Shown here piece by piece: positions 1 to 8,153 of a DNA stretch of 64,000 nucleotides. The DNA comes from Mycolicibacterium rhodesiae JS60. Lineage in GTDB: Bacteria > Actinomycetota > Actinomycetes > Mycobacteriales > Mycobacteriaceae. A program made the position numbers and the translations under genes. Where the stretch lies: NCBI GenBank assembly GCA_000230935.2, contig AGIQ01000002.1, positions 682,001 through 746,000 on the forward strand, given 5' to 3'. A model generated the notes under the pieces. It was given only the letters and a program-made list of their open reading frames with translations. It had not been told where the DNA came from and did not search any database. Each line of letters begins with the position of its first letter. Positions within the stretch are counted from its first letter, which is position 1.

Positions 1-782
1 TCGCGATCGGCCAGAGCACGCTGGTGACCCAGCGGGTCAAGGCCAACCTCTTCTACCGCGGGCTGACGTTCCACCGCTATCCCGTCATCGGCGACACGAT
101 CTCCACGCGCACCGAGGTGGTCGGGCTGCGCCAGAACACCGCCAAGCCGGGGCGGGCGGCGACGGGATTGGCTGCGCTGCGGATGACCACCGTCGACCAA
201 GTCGGCCGGCTGGTGCTGGACTTCTACCGCTGCGCGATGCTGCCGCTGAGCCCGAACGCCGGCGACACCGGCCACGCCGACGACCTGTCCTTGATCGGCG
301 CCGAACTGGCTGCGGCGCCTGACCCGACCGCCGACTGGAACGCGGCAGCGTTCCGTGAACGTGTATCCGGCCCGCACTTCGTGCCGGAGATGGCCGGCTC
401 GGTGCTGCGCAGCACCGGGGACGTCGTCAGTTCCGCACCCGAGCTGGCCCGGCTGAGTCTGAATATCGCTGCCACCCATCATGATTCGAGGGTCGGTGGG
501 CAGCGCCTGGTCTACGGCGGGCACACCATCGGGCTGGCGCTGGCCCAGACGAGTCGGCTGCTGCCCAACCTCGCGACGGTCCTGGGCTGGCAGTCCTGCG
601 ACCACACCGGCCCGGTGCACGAGGGCGACACGTTGTACAGCGAGCTGCAGATCGAGGTGGCCGAGGCGTTGCCTGGCGATCGCGGCGGGGTGCTCGCCCT
701 GCGTTCACTGGTCTACGCGGTGACCGACGGCGGCGACGACCGTCAGGTCTTGGACTGGCGGTTGCGCGCACTGCATTTCTAG
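1..782 (+). CDS. MaoC-type double-hotdog acyl-CoA dehydratase, 5' end missing
   Basis: The open frame runs in from the left edge (codons start at base 3), so the start lies outside the window and the internal GTG at 24 is not the real start. The visible C-terminal ~259 residues look like the MaoC/mesaconyl-CoA hydratase-like family, with two hotdog halves. The second half carries the family-like stretch NIAATHHDS followed by LVYGGHTIGLA, the hot-dog helix with its catalytic Asp/His neighbourhood. Such enzymes hydrate or dehydrate enoyl-CoA thioesters in the cytosol. The class III CoA-transferase 75 bases downstream on the same strand fits a CoA-thioester pathway. The substrate cannot be told from sequence. 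Confidence 0.75.
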   Translation, partial: AIGQSTLVTQRVKANLFYRGLTFHRYPVIGDTISTRTEVVGLRQNTAKPGRAATGLAALRMTTVDQVGRLVLDFYRCAMLPLSPNAGDTGHADDLSLIGAELAAAPDPTADWNAAAFRERVSGPHFVPEMAGSVLRSTGDVVSSAPELARLSLNIAATHHDSRVGGQRLVYGGHTIGLALAQTSRLLPNLATVLGWQSCDHTGPVHEGDTLYSELQIEVAEALPGDRGGVLALRSLVYAVTDGGDDRQVLDWRLRALHF

Positions 783-857
783 GCGCCGAGATCGGCATCG
801 TGCAGGCCGGCACCCGCACTTTTCCGGCCAGATGTCGGTTTGGGCGAGAATGGGGGC

Positions 858-2033
858 GTGAGTACTTCCGGCGCTGGCGCCTTGGCCTGGCTGACCGGCA
901 TGTCCGACGGGCCGCCGGATCACTCGCGGTCGGCGGTGCTGCGCCACGCCGAAACGGTCGGCGCCGAACTCACCGAACTGCTGGGCGTAGCCGTAGACGC
1001 CGGCCGGATCGTGACGGGCCGGGCCGCGCTGCTCGGACTCCACCGGCGGGGCCGCATCTCCGCCGGCGGTGCGACCCGGCTGATGCCGGCGCGGGACGGC
1101 TGGTGGGCGCTGACCGTCTCGCGAGCCGACGACTTTGCCGCTCTACCCGCCCTCGTCGAAGCCGACACCGTGCCAGAGGATCCTTGGCCGGTGATCGAGC
1201 GGTGGGCGGCCCAGCGCCGCTGCGACGAGGCGGTCGAGCGTGCCGTGCTGTTGGATCTGCCCGCGTCAAGGCTGGGTGAGACGATGGCCGCCCCGCCCCG
1301 CGTGGTCCGATCGGGTACCCGGAGTGCACCTCGCGCGACGGCAGGCCTGCTGGTGGCCGACCTGTCGTCGATGTGGGCCGGGCCGCTGTGTGGGCAGATC
1401 CTCGCCGCGGCAGGCGCCACCGTCGTCAAGGTGGAGAGCCCGGCCCGCCCCGACGGCACCCGAGCCGGGGACACGTCCTTCTACGACTGGATCAACCACG
1501 AAAAGCTCTCCTATGCTGTGGATTTCGATCGTGACCACGAGCGCCTGCGCGCACTGGTGAACGCCGCCGACATCGTCATCGAAGGCTCGCGACCGGGGAT
1601 ACTTGCCCGCCGGGGCCTGAGTCCGGAGGCGCTGTCCGGCCCGGATGGCAGGGTCTGGTTGCGTGTCACCGGCCACGGTCCCGAGTCACAGCGAGTCGCC
1701 TTCGGTGACGATGCGGCGGTGGCGGGCGGGCTGGTTGGCGCGAGCCCGAGCGGACCGGTGTTCTGCGGCGACGCTATCGCCGATCCGCTCACCGGGCTGG
1801 AATCGGTACTCGCCGTGACGCATTCGCTGGGCCGCGGCGGAGGCGAGACTGTCGAGGTGGCCATGTCGGCCGTCGCAGCGACCTATGCGGCGATGCCCAC
1901 GACGGCGTCACAATCGCCGGCACCGGCTGACCCACCCAAGCTCCCGCCGCGAACTGTGCCCGCCGCCGCGCTCGGCGCGGACAACGTGGCTGTCGACGCC
2001 ATTGTCGCCCAGAGGAATTCGGTACCATGCTGA
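858..2033 (+). CDS. CaiB/BaiF class III CoA-transferase family protein
   Basis: About 391 residues from GTG 858; the frame is also open from TTG 840. The C-terminal two thirds are a family III CoA-transferase domain: a VADLSSMWAGPLCGQILAAAGA stretch at about residue 165, then a VVKVESPARPDGTR segment typical of the CoA-binding start of CaiB/BaiF proteins. A DPLTG stretch near residue 310 is where the family's catalytic-region Asp is expected. The N-terminal ~160 residues are less conserved and may be a degenerate first half. Members move CoA between carboxylic acids. The stop overlaps the next ATG by seven bases (ATGCTGA), so the amidohydrolase is translationally coupled. Confidence 0.75.
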   Translation: MSTSGAGALAWLTGMSDGPPDHSRSAVLRHAETVGAELTELLGVAVDAGRIVTGRAALLGLHRRGRISAGGATRLMPARDGWWALTVSRADDFAALPALVEADTVPEDPWPVIERWAAQRRCDEAVERAVLLDLPASRLGETMAAPPRVVRSGTRSAPRATAGLLVADLSSMWAGPLCGQILAAAGATVVKVESPARPDGTRAGDTSFYDWINHEKLSYAVDFDRDHERLRALVNAADIVIEGSRPGILARRGLSPEALSGPDGRVWLRVTGHGPESQRVAFGDDAAVAGGLVGASPSGPVFCGDAIADPLTGLESVLAVTHSLGRGGGETVEVAMSAVAATYAAMPTTASQSPAPADPPKLPPRTVPAAALGADNVAVDAIVAQRNSVPC

Positions 2034-3325
2034 TTCAGCGAGCCCGCCTGCTTGATGGCCGTACCGCCGACATCCGGGTGAGCTCCCATATCGACGAGGT
2101 CGCCGACACGCTGACTCCACGGCTGGCCGAAACGGTCTTCGACGCCGCAGGCGGCACCGTGATTCCCGGCCTGCATGATCACCATGTGCACCTTCGAGCA
2201 GCGGCGGCAGCACTGGATTCCGTTCAGGTTGGCCCCGCGACGGTTCACAGCCGCGACGAGCTCTCCCAGGTGCTGGCCCGAGCGCCGGTCGGAGAAGACG
2301 GCTGGATCCGGGCGGTCGGCTACCACGAATCCGCTGCCGGTTCGCTCGACCGGTCCACCCTCGATGAGCTCTTCGACGCGGTTCCGGTGCGCATTCAGCA
2401 TCGCAGCGGCGTCCTGTGGTTCCTGAACTCGGCGGGCCTGGCCGCCGTCGGCCTAGCCGATCACGCCGATGGCCGGTTGCGCAGTTATGACAGCTGGTCG
2501 GACGCGGTGGCCCGCCGCGACACCAATCTGGCCACGATCAGCCGGCGGCTGCTGAGCTACGGCGTCACCGGAGTCACCGACGCTACGCCGGATCTGGGCG
2601 CCGACGACATCGTCACACTGACCGAGGAGCACCGGCACGGGGGACTGCATCAGGGGGTGCACTGGCTTTCCCCGGGAAAGCGCATTCTGCATGACGATTC
2701 GCTGGATCTCGATGAGCTGACCGAGTGGATCGCTGCGACACACCGCACCAGCGGAGCCGTCGCCCTGCACTGTGTCACCGCCAGCCAGCTGGTCGTCACC
2801 CTTGCCGCGTTGCGGGCCGCGGGTACGCACCCGGGCGACCGGATCGAGCATGCGGCCGTGGTGCCCGCCGACAGCATCACCGAACTCGCCGACATCGGAG
2901 TGCTGGTGGTGACCCAGCCCAACTTCGTCGCCGAACGCGGTGATCAATACCTCGTCGACGTCGACCCCGAGGATCAGCCCGCGCTCTGGCGGCTGGCATC
3001 GCTACTCGAAGCCGGTGTGCGCGTGGCCCTTTCGACAGACCTGCCGTTCGGAGGCGCCGATCCTTGGGCCGCGATTCACGCCGCCACCCGCCGCACAGGT
3101 CCAAGTGGAGCGGTGCTGAACGACGGCGAGTGTGTTTCGGCCACAACGGCTCTGACGATGTTCACCGGGCATGCTGAACGTCCCGACGTACCCAGGACGG
3201 TCGATCCGGGACAGCCCGGGGACCTGTGCGTACTCGGCGCTTCGCCGGTCGAAGTGCTCGACACCCTCGACGCCGACCTGGTGACCGCCACCATCATCGG
3301 CGGGCACCTGCACGTGGTGAATTAG
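2027..3325 (+). CDS. YtcJ-like metal-dependent amidohydrolase
   Basis: 432 residues; the ATG overlaps the stop of the CoA-transferase gene. The N-terminus has the small beta-sandwich of amidohydrolases, then GLHDHHVHLR (residues ~49-58), the HxH metal-binding motif on strand 1 of the TIM barrel. Later landmarks are an ALHC segment, RIEHA (metal-ligand His region) and STDLPFGG near residue 340, where the barrel's catalytic Asp sits. The C-terminus returns to the sandwich (PGQPGDLCVLGASPVEV). It is cytosolic, with no signal peptide, and probably hydrolyses a C-N or related bond; the substrate is unknown. The stop overlaps the stop of the convergent HNH gene by four bases. Confidence 0.8.
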   Translation: MLIQRARLLDGRTADIRVSSHIDEVADTLTPRLAETVFDAAGGTVIPGLHDHHVHLRAAAAALDSVQVGPATVHSRDELSQVLARAPVGEDGWIRAVGYHESAAGSLDRSTLDELFDAVPVRIQHRSGVLWFLNSAGLAAVGLADHADGRLRSYDSWSDAVARRDTNLATISRRLLSYGVTGVTDATPDLGADDIVTLTEEHRHGGLHQGVHWLSPGKRILHDDSLDLDELTEWIAATHRTSGAVALHCVTASQLVVTLAALRAAGTHPGDRIEHAAVVPADSITELADIGVLVVTQPNFVAERGDQYLVDVDPEDQPALWRLASLLEAGVRVALSTDLPFGGADPWAAIHAATRRTGPSGAVLNDGECVSATTALTMFTGHAERPDVPRTVDPGQPGDLCVLGASPVEVLDTLDADLVTATIIGGHLHVVN

Positions 3326-4605
3326 TCCTTTTCGTCGTCTTTGGGGAGTAGTCGTTCTGGGTGGTGGTAGTCGTTGGTGCCGCCGCGCAGGGGCACGTCG
3401 GGTGGTGGAACCCATTCGGTTTGGCCGTTGGGGAGTTGGTGGGTTTCCCAGTGGTGGTTTTCGATCAGGAGGTTGTCGCATGTGCAGGCCAGGGTGAGGT
3501 CCTCGATGTCGGTCCTGCCGCCGTGTTTCCAGTCTTGGGTGGCGTGGTGGACCTGGCTGTTGTAGCCGTTGACGGTGCAGCCCGGTGCGCTGCAGCCGCG
3601 GTATTTGGCCAGCAGCATGATCCGCTGATCAGCCGACGCCAGGCGTTTGGACCGGCCCAGCCACAGTGATTGCCCGCTGACCCCGTCGAACACCGCCAGA
3701 TACTTGTTCGTGGGAGCGTTCATCCGGATCAGATCCGAGATCGGGATCAACGTCCCACCCGCGGTGACCGCGTGGCCGGCACCCTTCTGGAGGTCTTGCA
3801 GGGTGGTGGTGACGATCATGGTGACCGGAAGACCGTTGTGCTGGCCCAGTTTCGGATCGCCCAGCCGCTCGCGCACCAGCTGCGACAGCGCATCGTGTTG
3901 TCGTTGGGCATGGCTGCGCAGGTCGTCGGGTCCCGCGGCGGCGAGTTTGGCGAACACGGCATCCAACTCGGCCCGCAGTTGCGGGGTGGCCACCACTTTC
4001 CCGACACTCATCCCGTCAGGGCGCTGCCCGCCGGTCCAGCAGAAGCCACGTTTGCGGGCCCGGTCCTCCTCGGAGAACTTCCCGTCGGGGTTGAGGTGGG
4101 TGGCCAACCGGTCGGCGACTTTTTCCAGCTGATCGGGCCGCATCGTCTGGGCGTGCCCGGCCAGGGTGCGTTCGGCCTTCTCGATCTCGACCGGCCCGAC
4201 GTGATCGGGCAGGTCGCGGAAGAACTTCTGGATGACTCGCACGTGCTCAGCGTCGAGGTGGCCGGCATTCCAGGCCTTCCCCGTCTCGGGCAGCAGCGGC
4301 GCGAGCGGCTCACCGGTCAATGTGGTGCGCGGCGTGAGTTGTTCGGCATCCCGGATGCGGCGTTTGGCCGCGTTGCGGCTGATCCGCAACACATCAGCCA
4401 GCACGAACGAAATCGGCGGGCAGCCCTCATACCGCTCGAGATGAGTGGTCTGGGCATGCGAGACCGCGACCAGGCGACGTATCGCCGTTTCCAGTCGGCC
4501 CAGGGGCGCGAAGCGTTGCGGCGCGGGCAGCTCCTCGATATCGGCGGCAGCCACGAGCTCAACCGCAGCATCCAGCGCATCCAACGCCACCTCGATCGAA
4601 CGCAT
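3322..4605 (-). CDS. DUF222 / HNH endonuclease signature protein (13E12 repeat family)
   Basis: 427 residues. The long helical N-terminal region is DUF222-like. The C-terminal third has an HNH-type module: CSAPGC near residue 345, then QVHHATQDWKHGGRTDI and LACTCDNLLIENHHW, giving a Cys/His zinc pair plus the His-His metal centre. This matches the 13E12 REP-family proteins, present in many copies in mycobacteria and often next to repeats. Whether they cut DNA in vivo is not established. Start ATG 4605 sits six bases after a TATGAT hexamer, so the mRNA may be leaderless. No flanking repeats or integrase were seen. Confidence 0.85.
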   Translation of the reverse strand: MRSIEVALDALDAAVELVAAADIEELPAPQRFAPLGRLETAIRRLVAVSHAQTTHLERYEGCPPISFVLADVLRISRNAAKRRIRDAEQLTPRTTLTGEPLAPLLPETGKAWNAGHLDAEHVRVIQKFFRDLPDHVGPVEIEKAERTLAGHAQTMRPDQLEKVADRLATHLNPDGKFSEEDRARKRGFCWTGGQRPDGMSVGKVVATPQLRAELDAVFAKLAAAGPDDLRSHAQRQHDALSQLVRERLGDPKLGQHNGLPVTMIVTTTLQDLQKGAGHAVTAGGTLIPISDLIRMNAPTNKYLAVFDGVSGQSLWLGRSKRLASADQRIMLLAKYRGCSAPGCTVNGYNSQVHHATQDWKHGGRTDIEDLTLACTCDNLLIENHHWETHQLPNGQTEWVPPPDVPLRGGTNDYHHPERLLPKDDEKD

Positions 4606-4608
4606 GTG

Positions 4609-4624
4609 TGAATCATACGATTCA
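4609..4624 (-). promoter_or_regulatory. Candidate leaderless promoter with TGAATC-N4-GATTCA dyad for the HNH gene
   Basis: On the minus strand TATGAT (4617-4612) is followed by six bases and then the ATG at 4605. That is the -10 to start spacing of mycobacterial leaderless transcripts. The same bases lie in a perfect inverted repeat, TGAATC (4609-4614) and GATTCA (4619-4624). No convincing -35 hexamer was seen. The dyad could be an operator over the -10 or simple chance. The rest of 4606-4839 holds no gene that I can support. Confidence 0.4.
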
Positions 4625-4839
4625 ACACCGACAAAAAATCTCGCGCCTGACTCATCGGACAGCTACGCGGTCGGTAGGCCCTGACGATGGGGTTGGACAT
4701 TGGCCGAACGCAGGGCGCTGACCGAGACACAGGGAAACGGTGGCAGTACTGCGTCAGTTCGCCGTCCACGCTCACATGAGCCAACAGGGACGAATCTGGG
4801 GATGAACCCGAGACTGTGGACAACCGTGCAGCGCGAGAC

Positions 4840-6033
4840 CTAGTGAGGCAACTCCCGGAAGGCGGTATTCCGGTATGGCTCCGGTTCTTTCGGCAGGCCG
4901 AGCACGCGCTCGCCGACGATATTGCGCTGGATCTGGTCGGTGCCGCCGCCGATCGACGTGAAATACGCATTCAACGTGCGGAAGGTCACCGCATCGCCGA
5001 CCGGATTGTCCGGACCGGTCAGCATCGACTCGGGACCGGCGATCTCGGTCTGGACTTTGGCCGTCTCGTGCAGAATCCGCGACATCGCGATCTTGCCCAG
5101 CGCCAACAGTGTGGCGGCCTCGGCCCGATCCGTGGTGGCCTTGGCCCGCGCGGTGTTCCACCGGTTCACTGCCGCGTACGTCTCGACCCGGGCGATCTCC
5201 TGCCGGATGAACGAATCACCGAGTTTCCCGGCACGGCGCGCCATCTCGATGAGACTGTCGGTGTCGGCCTGCGGCTTGCGGGCCGAACGCGCTGTGCGGG
5301 CCAGATCGCCCATCAGTCGTCGCTCGTATGACAACGCCACCTGCAGCACCGACCAGCCGCCGCCCGGTTCACCAACCAGGTTCGCGTCGGGCACGCGCGC
5401 GCCGGAGATGAACACCTCGTTGAATTCCGACTCGCCGGTGATTTGGTGGATCGGGCGAACCTCGACACCGGGCTGGCGCATCGGAAACATGAAGAAACTG
5501 ATTCCGTTGTGCTTGGGCACATCCCAATCGGTGCGGGCGACCAGCAGCCCGTAGTCGGCCGTTTTGGCGAACGACGTCCACACCTTCTGGCCGTCGATCA
5601 CCCACTCGTCGCCGTCGCGCTCGGCACGGGTGCGCAACCCGGCCAGATCCGACCCGGCACCGGGCTCGGAATACAACAGGCACCACTTGGTCTCGCCGCG
5701 GATCGACGGCGGGATCAGTCGATGCTTCTGCTCGTCGCTCCCCAGATCGTGCAGCGTGCAGGCGAACAGGTTCGCCCGGTCATGCCCTGTCCCCGGAGCG
5801 CCCACCGCCGCGAATTCCGCTGCCACGATTCGGGATTGCGGGTCGCTCAGGCCGCGGCCCCACCACTGGGTTTCCCAGCTCGGTACGGCCCAGCCGGCGT
5901 CGAACACCAGTTGTGCCCAGCGGCCGCGGTCGATCTCTGCATCCCAGTTGTCCGCCAGCCATTGGCGGACTTCGTCGCGCACCTCGTCGTCGGTCGCTGT
6001 ACTTCCGTCGGGCACTGTGCTTCCGTTGGTCAC
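4840..6033 (-). CDS. Acyl-CoA dehydrogenase (large-subunit type, FadE family)
   Basis: 397 residues from GTG 6033; the GTGA overlaps the stop of the upstream FadE gene. The start is set by this overlap: the frame stays open far upstream, but that stretch is antisense-like and overlaps the partner gene. ACAD landmarks in order: WGRGLSDPQSR, the flavin and substrate loop LLYSEPGAGSDLAGL (~residue 120), VIDGQKVWTS (~150), and the C-terminal TSIGGGTDQIQRNIVGERVLGLP. These enzymes make the alpha,beta double bond of acyl-CoAs using FAD. The neighbouring smaller partner suggests an alpha2beta2 heterotetramer, as known for actinobacterial sterol side-chain ACADs. That pairing is inferred. Confidence 0.85.
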   Translation of the reverse strand: MTNGSTVPDGSTATDDEVRDEVRQWLADNWDAEIDRGRWAQLVFDAGWAVPSWETQWWGRGLSDPQSRIVAAEFAAVGAPGTGHDRANLFACTLHDLGSDEQKHRLIPPSIRGETKWCLLYSEPGAGSDLAGLRTRAERDGDEWVIDGQKVWTSFAKTADYGLLVARTDWDVPKHNGISFFMFPMRQPGVEVRPIHQITGESEFNEVFISGARVPDANLVGEPGGGWSVLQVALSYERRLMGDLARTARSARKPQADTDSLIEMARRAGKLGDSFIRQEIARVETYAAVNRWNTARAKATTDRAEAATLLALGKIAMSRILHETAKVQTEIAGPESMLTGPDNPVGDAVTFRTLNAYFTSIGGGTDQIQRNIVGERVLGLPKEPEPYRNTAFRELPH

Positions 6034-7127
6034 TGTGCCTCCCGCAGCCGCACGTAGCGTTCCCGGTGACACGCCGGATCGCCGAATAACTGAGCGTCCG
6101 TCCGCGCCCGCCGCAGATACAGGTGCGCCGGGTGCTCCCAGGTGAAGCCGATCCCGCCGTGTAGCTGAATGCTGTTCGCCGCAATGGAAACGAATGCCTC
6201 CGAGCAATATGACTGCGCGGCAGCAAGATCGGCGAACCGGCCAGGATCGCCGGCGTCGAAGACCGCGGCCACGTGCCGCGCCGCGGAAGTGGCCGACTCG
6301 GCTTCCAGAAGCATGTCGGCGCACATGTGCTTGATCGCCTGGAAGCTCCCGATCGCACGCCCGAACTGGAACCGGGTCTTGGCATAGTCGGCGGCCATCC
6401 GCATCGCGTGCATCGCGCCGCCGGCCTGCTCGCCCAGCAGCGCCACCGATGCAAGATCCAGCGCCTTGTCGAGCGCGGCGGCACCGCCTTCCAAGGTGCC
6501 GACCAGCCGAGCCGGGCTGTCGTTCAACACGATCCGGCCCTGCTTGCGGGTCGGATCGACCGTCGACAGTGCGCTGATCTGGACACCGGGCAGATCGGGC
6601 GCGACCGCGAACACCGCATCCCCGGCCAAGACGTAGATGCGCGTGGCGATCGTCGCATCGAGCACGTAGGTCTTGGTTCCGGACAGTCGCCACTCGAAAC
6701 CGGCTGGGGCAGCGACGGTCTTCGGCTTCTCCGGCGGGAGGGCCGAACCGGGTTCGGCGAACGCCACCGTCGTGATCAACTCGCCCGCGGCGATGCGGGG
6801 CAGGACATCGGCCTGTTCCTTGGCGTCCCCTAGCGCGAGCAGGAGGTGAGTGGTCAGGAGAGACGACAGGTACGGCGCACAGAGCAGGGCCCGGCCCATC
6901 GCCTCCATGGCCAACCCGACTTCGACCGCTCCCGCACCGGAGCCACCGAACTTCTCGGGTATCGCAAGGCCGAGCAGGCCCATGGCGGCCAACTCGGCCC
7001 AGACCGACGGGTCGTATCCGGAGTCGGTCGCCATCAGTCGGCGCACCTCGGCCTCCGGCGAGCGCTTGGCCATCAGCTCGGCGACCGCGTCGGCCAGATC
7101 CCGCTGCTCGGTGCTCAGCGACGCCAT
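6030..7127 (-). CDS. Acyl-CoA dehydrogenase (small-subunit type, FadE family)
   Basis: 365 residues from ATG 7127, four bases after the esterase stop. The fold is ACAD, but the middle beta domain is degenerate and lacks a clear SEP-x-AGSD loop. The C-terminal domain is well kept, with RFQFGRAIGSFQAIKHMCAD at ~residue 245 and GGIGFTWEHPAHLYLRRA near 325. This profile is typical of the second subunit of heteromeric actinobacterial FadE pairs. The four-base overlap with the next gene supports co-expression in a 1:1 complex. The substrate is unknown; nearby Baeyer-Villiger and esterase genes suggest an acid released from a ketone or cyclic compound. Confidence 0.83.
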   Translation of the reverse strand: MASLSTEQRDLADAVAELMAKRSPEAEVRRLMATDSGYDPSVWAELAAMGLLGLAIPEKFGGSGAGAVEVGLAMEAMGRALLCAPYLSSLLTTHLLLALGDAKEQADVLPRIAAGELITTVAFAEPGSALPPEKPKTVAAPAGFEWRLSGTKTYVLDATIATRIYVLAGDAVFAVAPDLPGVQISALSTVDPTRKQGRIVLNDSPARLVGTLEGGAAALDKALDLASVALLGEQAGGAMHAMRMAADYAKTRFQFGRAIGSFQAIKHMCADMLLEAESATSAARHVAAVFDAGDPGRFADLAAAQSYCSEAFVSIAANSIQLHGGIGFTWEHPAHLYLRRARTDAQLFGDPACHRERYVRLREAQ

Positions 7128-7131
7128 GGAC

Positions 7132-8019
7132 TCAGCCGCCGAAGCTCTCGCGCAGGCTGTCGCACTGGCTGTAGAAGAACGCGTTCGAAACGTCGGACTT
7201 GGTGGCAACGGCATCGAAGCCATGGAAGGCGCCGGGCACCACGTGAACTTGGCATGGCACACCCGCGGCCCGCAGCCGCTCCGCGTAGTCGAGGTCCTCG
7301 TCGTGGAACAGGTCCAGCGTTCCGACGCCGAGCCAGGCCGGCGGCAGCCCGGCGAGATCGGTCCGCCGCGCCGGCGCGGCGACCGCCGGATCGGCGCCGC
7401 CCAGATAGGACTGCCAGCCGAACTGGTTGCTGTTGGCGTTCCACAACCGGTGCCCCGGGTGGTAGAGATGGCTGCCGACACTGCGGTCGTCGATCATCGG
7501 GTAGACCAACAGCTGGAAGACCGGTTTCACCCCGTCGCGGTCGCGGGCCAAAAGTGCCAGCGCGGCGCACAGCCCGCCGCCCGCGCTGGCCCCGCCGATC
7601 GCGATCCGATCCCGGTCGACCGAGGGCAGTCGGGCCAGCCATTGCAGCGCGGTGTAGCAGTCCTCCAGCGGCGCGGGGTAAGGGTGTTCTGGCGCCAGTC
7701 GGTAGTCGACGGCGGCCACCGTGATGCCCAGTTCCTTGACGAACCGGCGGCACAGCGCGTCGTCCTGCGCCGCGGTGCCGATAACGTAGCCGCCGCCGTG
7801 GATCCACAACAGCGCTGGGCCGGTCGTGGCTGCCGCGGAGGGCCGGTACAGGCGGACACCGATGCCCGACTCCAACGTCAGCACCTCGACGCCGTCATTG
7901 TTCGGTCGCTGTAGGCCGATCAGCCCGCGGATCACCGGCAACGTCCTGGCCGAGATCAGCGCGCGCGGGGCGAACCGCGCGACTTTGCGCAGTTCGGGAT
8001 TGATGTCAGTAGTAGCCAC
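7132..8019 (-). CDS. HSL-family alpha/beta-hydrolase esterase (Lip type)
   Basis: 295 residues from GTG 8019. A longer frame to 8154 would run through the divergent operator, so the shorter start is preferred. Hormone-sensitive-lipase family signs: the oxyanion motif HGGGYVIG (~residue 80), DYRLAPEHPYPAP, and the nucleophile elbow GGASAGGG (Ser ~150). The acid is the Asp in GTLDLFHDED and the catalytic His is in GAFHGFD. It has no signal peptide, so it is a cytosolic carboxylester hydrolase. It is first in a three-gene run with the two FadE genes and divergent from the monooxygenase, which fits hydrolysis of the ester made by that enzyme. Confidence 0.85.
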   Translation of the reverse strand: MATTDINPELRKVARFAPRALISARTLPVIRGLIGLQRPNNDGVEVLTLESGIGVRLYRPSAAATTGPALLWIHGGGYVIGTAAQDDALCRRFVKELGITVAAVDYRLAPEHPYPAPLEDCYTALQWLARLPSVDRDRIAIGGASAGGGLCAALALLARDRDGVKPVFQLLVYPMIDDRSVGSHLYHPGHRLWNANSNQFGWQSYLGGADPAVAAPARRTDLAGLPPAWLGVGTLDLFHDEDLDYAERLRAAGVPCQVHVVPGAFHGFDAVATKSDVSNAFFYSQCDSLRESFGG

Positions 8020-8099
8020 GCTGCCCAGTATGGCAACCGGTGATCCGGATAGGACAGCACCTTGATCCACGACGGCGGGAGACAGTATCGTGGTGACGG

Positions 8100-8128
8100 C
8101 AATTACGGAACGCTGCGTAGCGTAATTG
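8100..8128. promoter_or_regulatory. 29-bp near-perfect palindrome, candidate operator of the divergent esterase/monooxygenase promoter
   Basis: Outer arms CAATTACG (8100-8107) and CGTAATTG (8121-8128) are exact inverted copies. Inside them ACGC-T-GCGT (8110-8118) shares the same centre, base 8114. Only two symmetric pairs mismatch. The dyad ends 25 bases before the ATG at 8154 and about 80 bases upstream of the esterase GTG. Its size and symmetry fit a TetR- or similar dimer-of-dimers site. No regulator gene is adjacent, so the ligand and protein are unknown. Confidence 0.6.
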
Positions 8129-8153
8129 GCCCTGCAGTGAGAGGACACCGTCA

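Noticed and set aside
3670..4611. 313-residue plus-strand frame opposite the HNH gene
   Set aside because: No recognisable motif. The minus strand has the DUF222/HNH pattern.
4840..6693. A single 617-residue open frame covering the FadE gene and beyond
   Set aside because: The N-terminal 220 residues are Arg/Gly-rich shadow sequence overlapping the real partner FadE in another frame. GTG 6033 gives a normal ACAD and a GTGA overlap.
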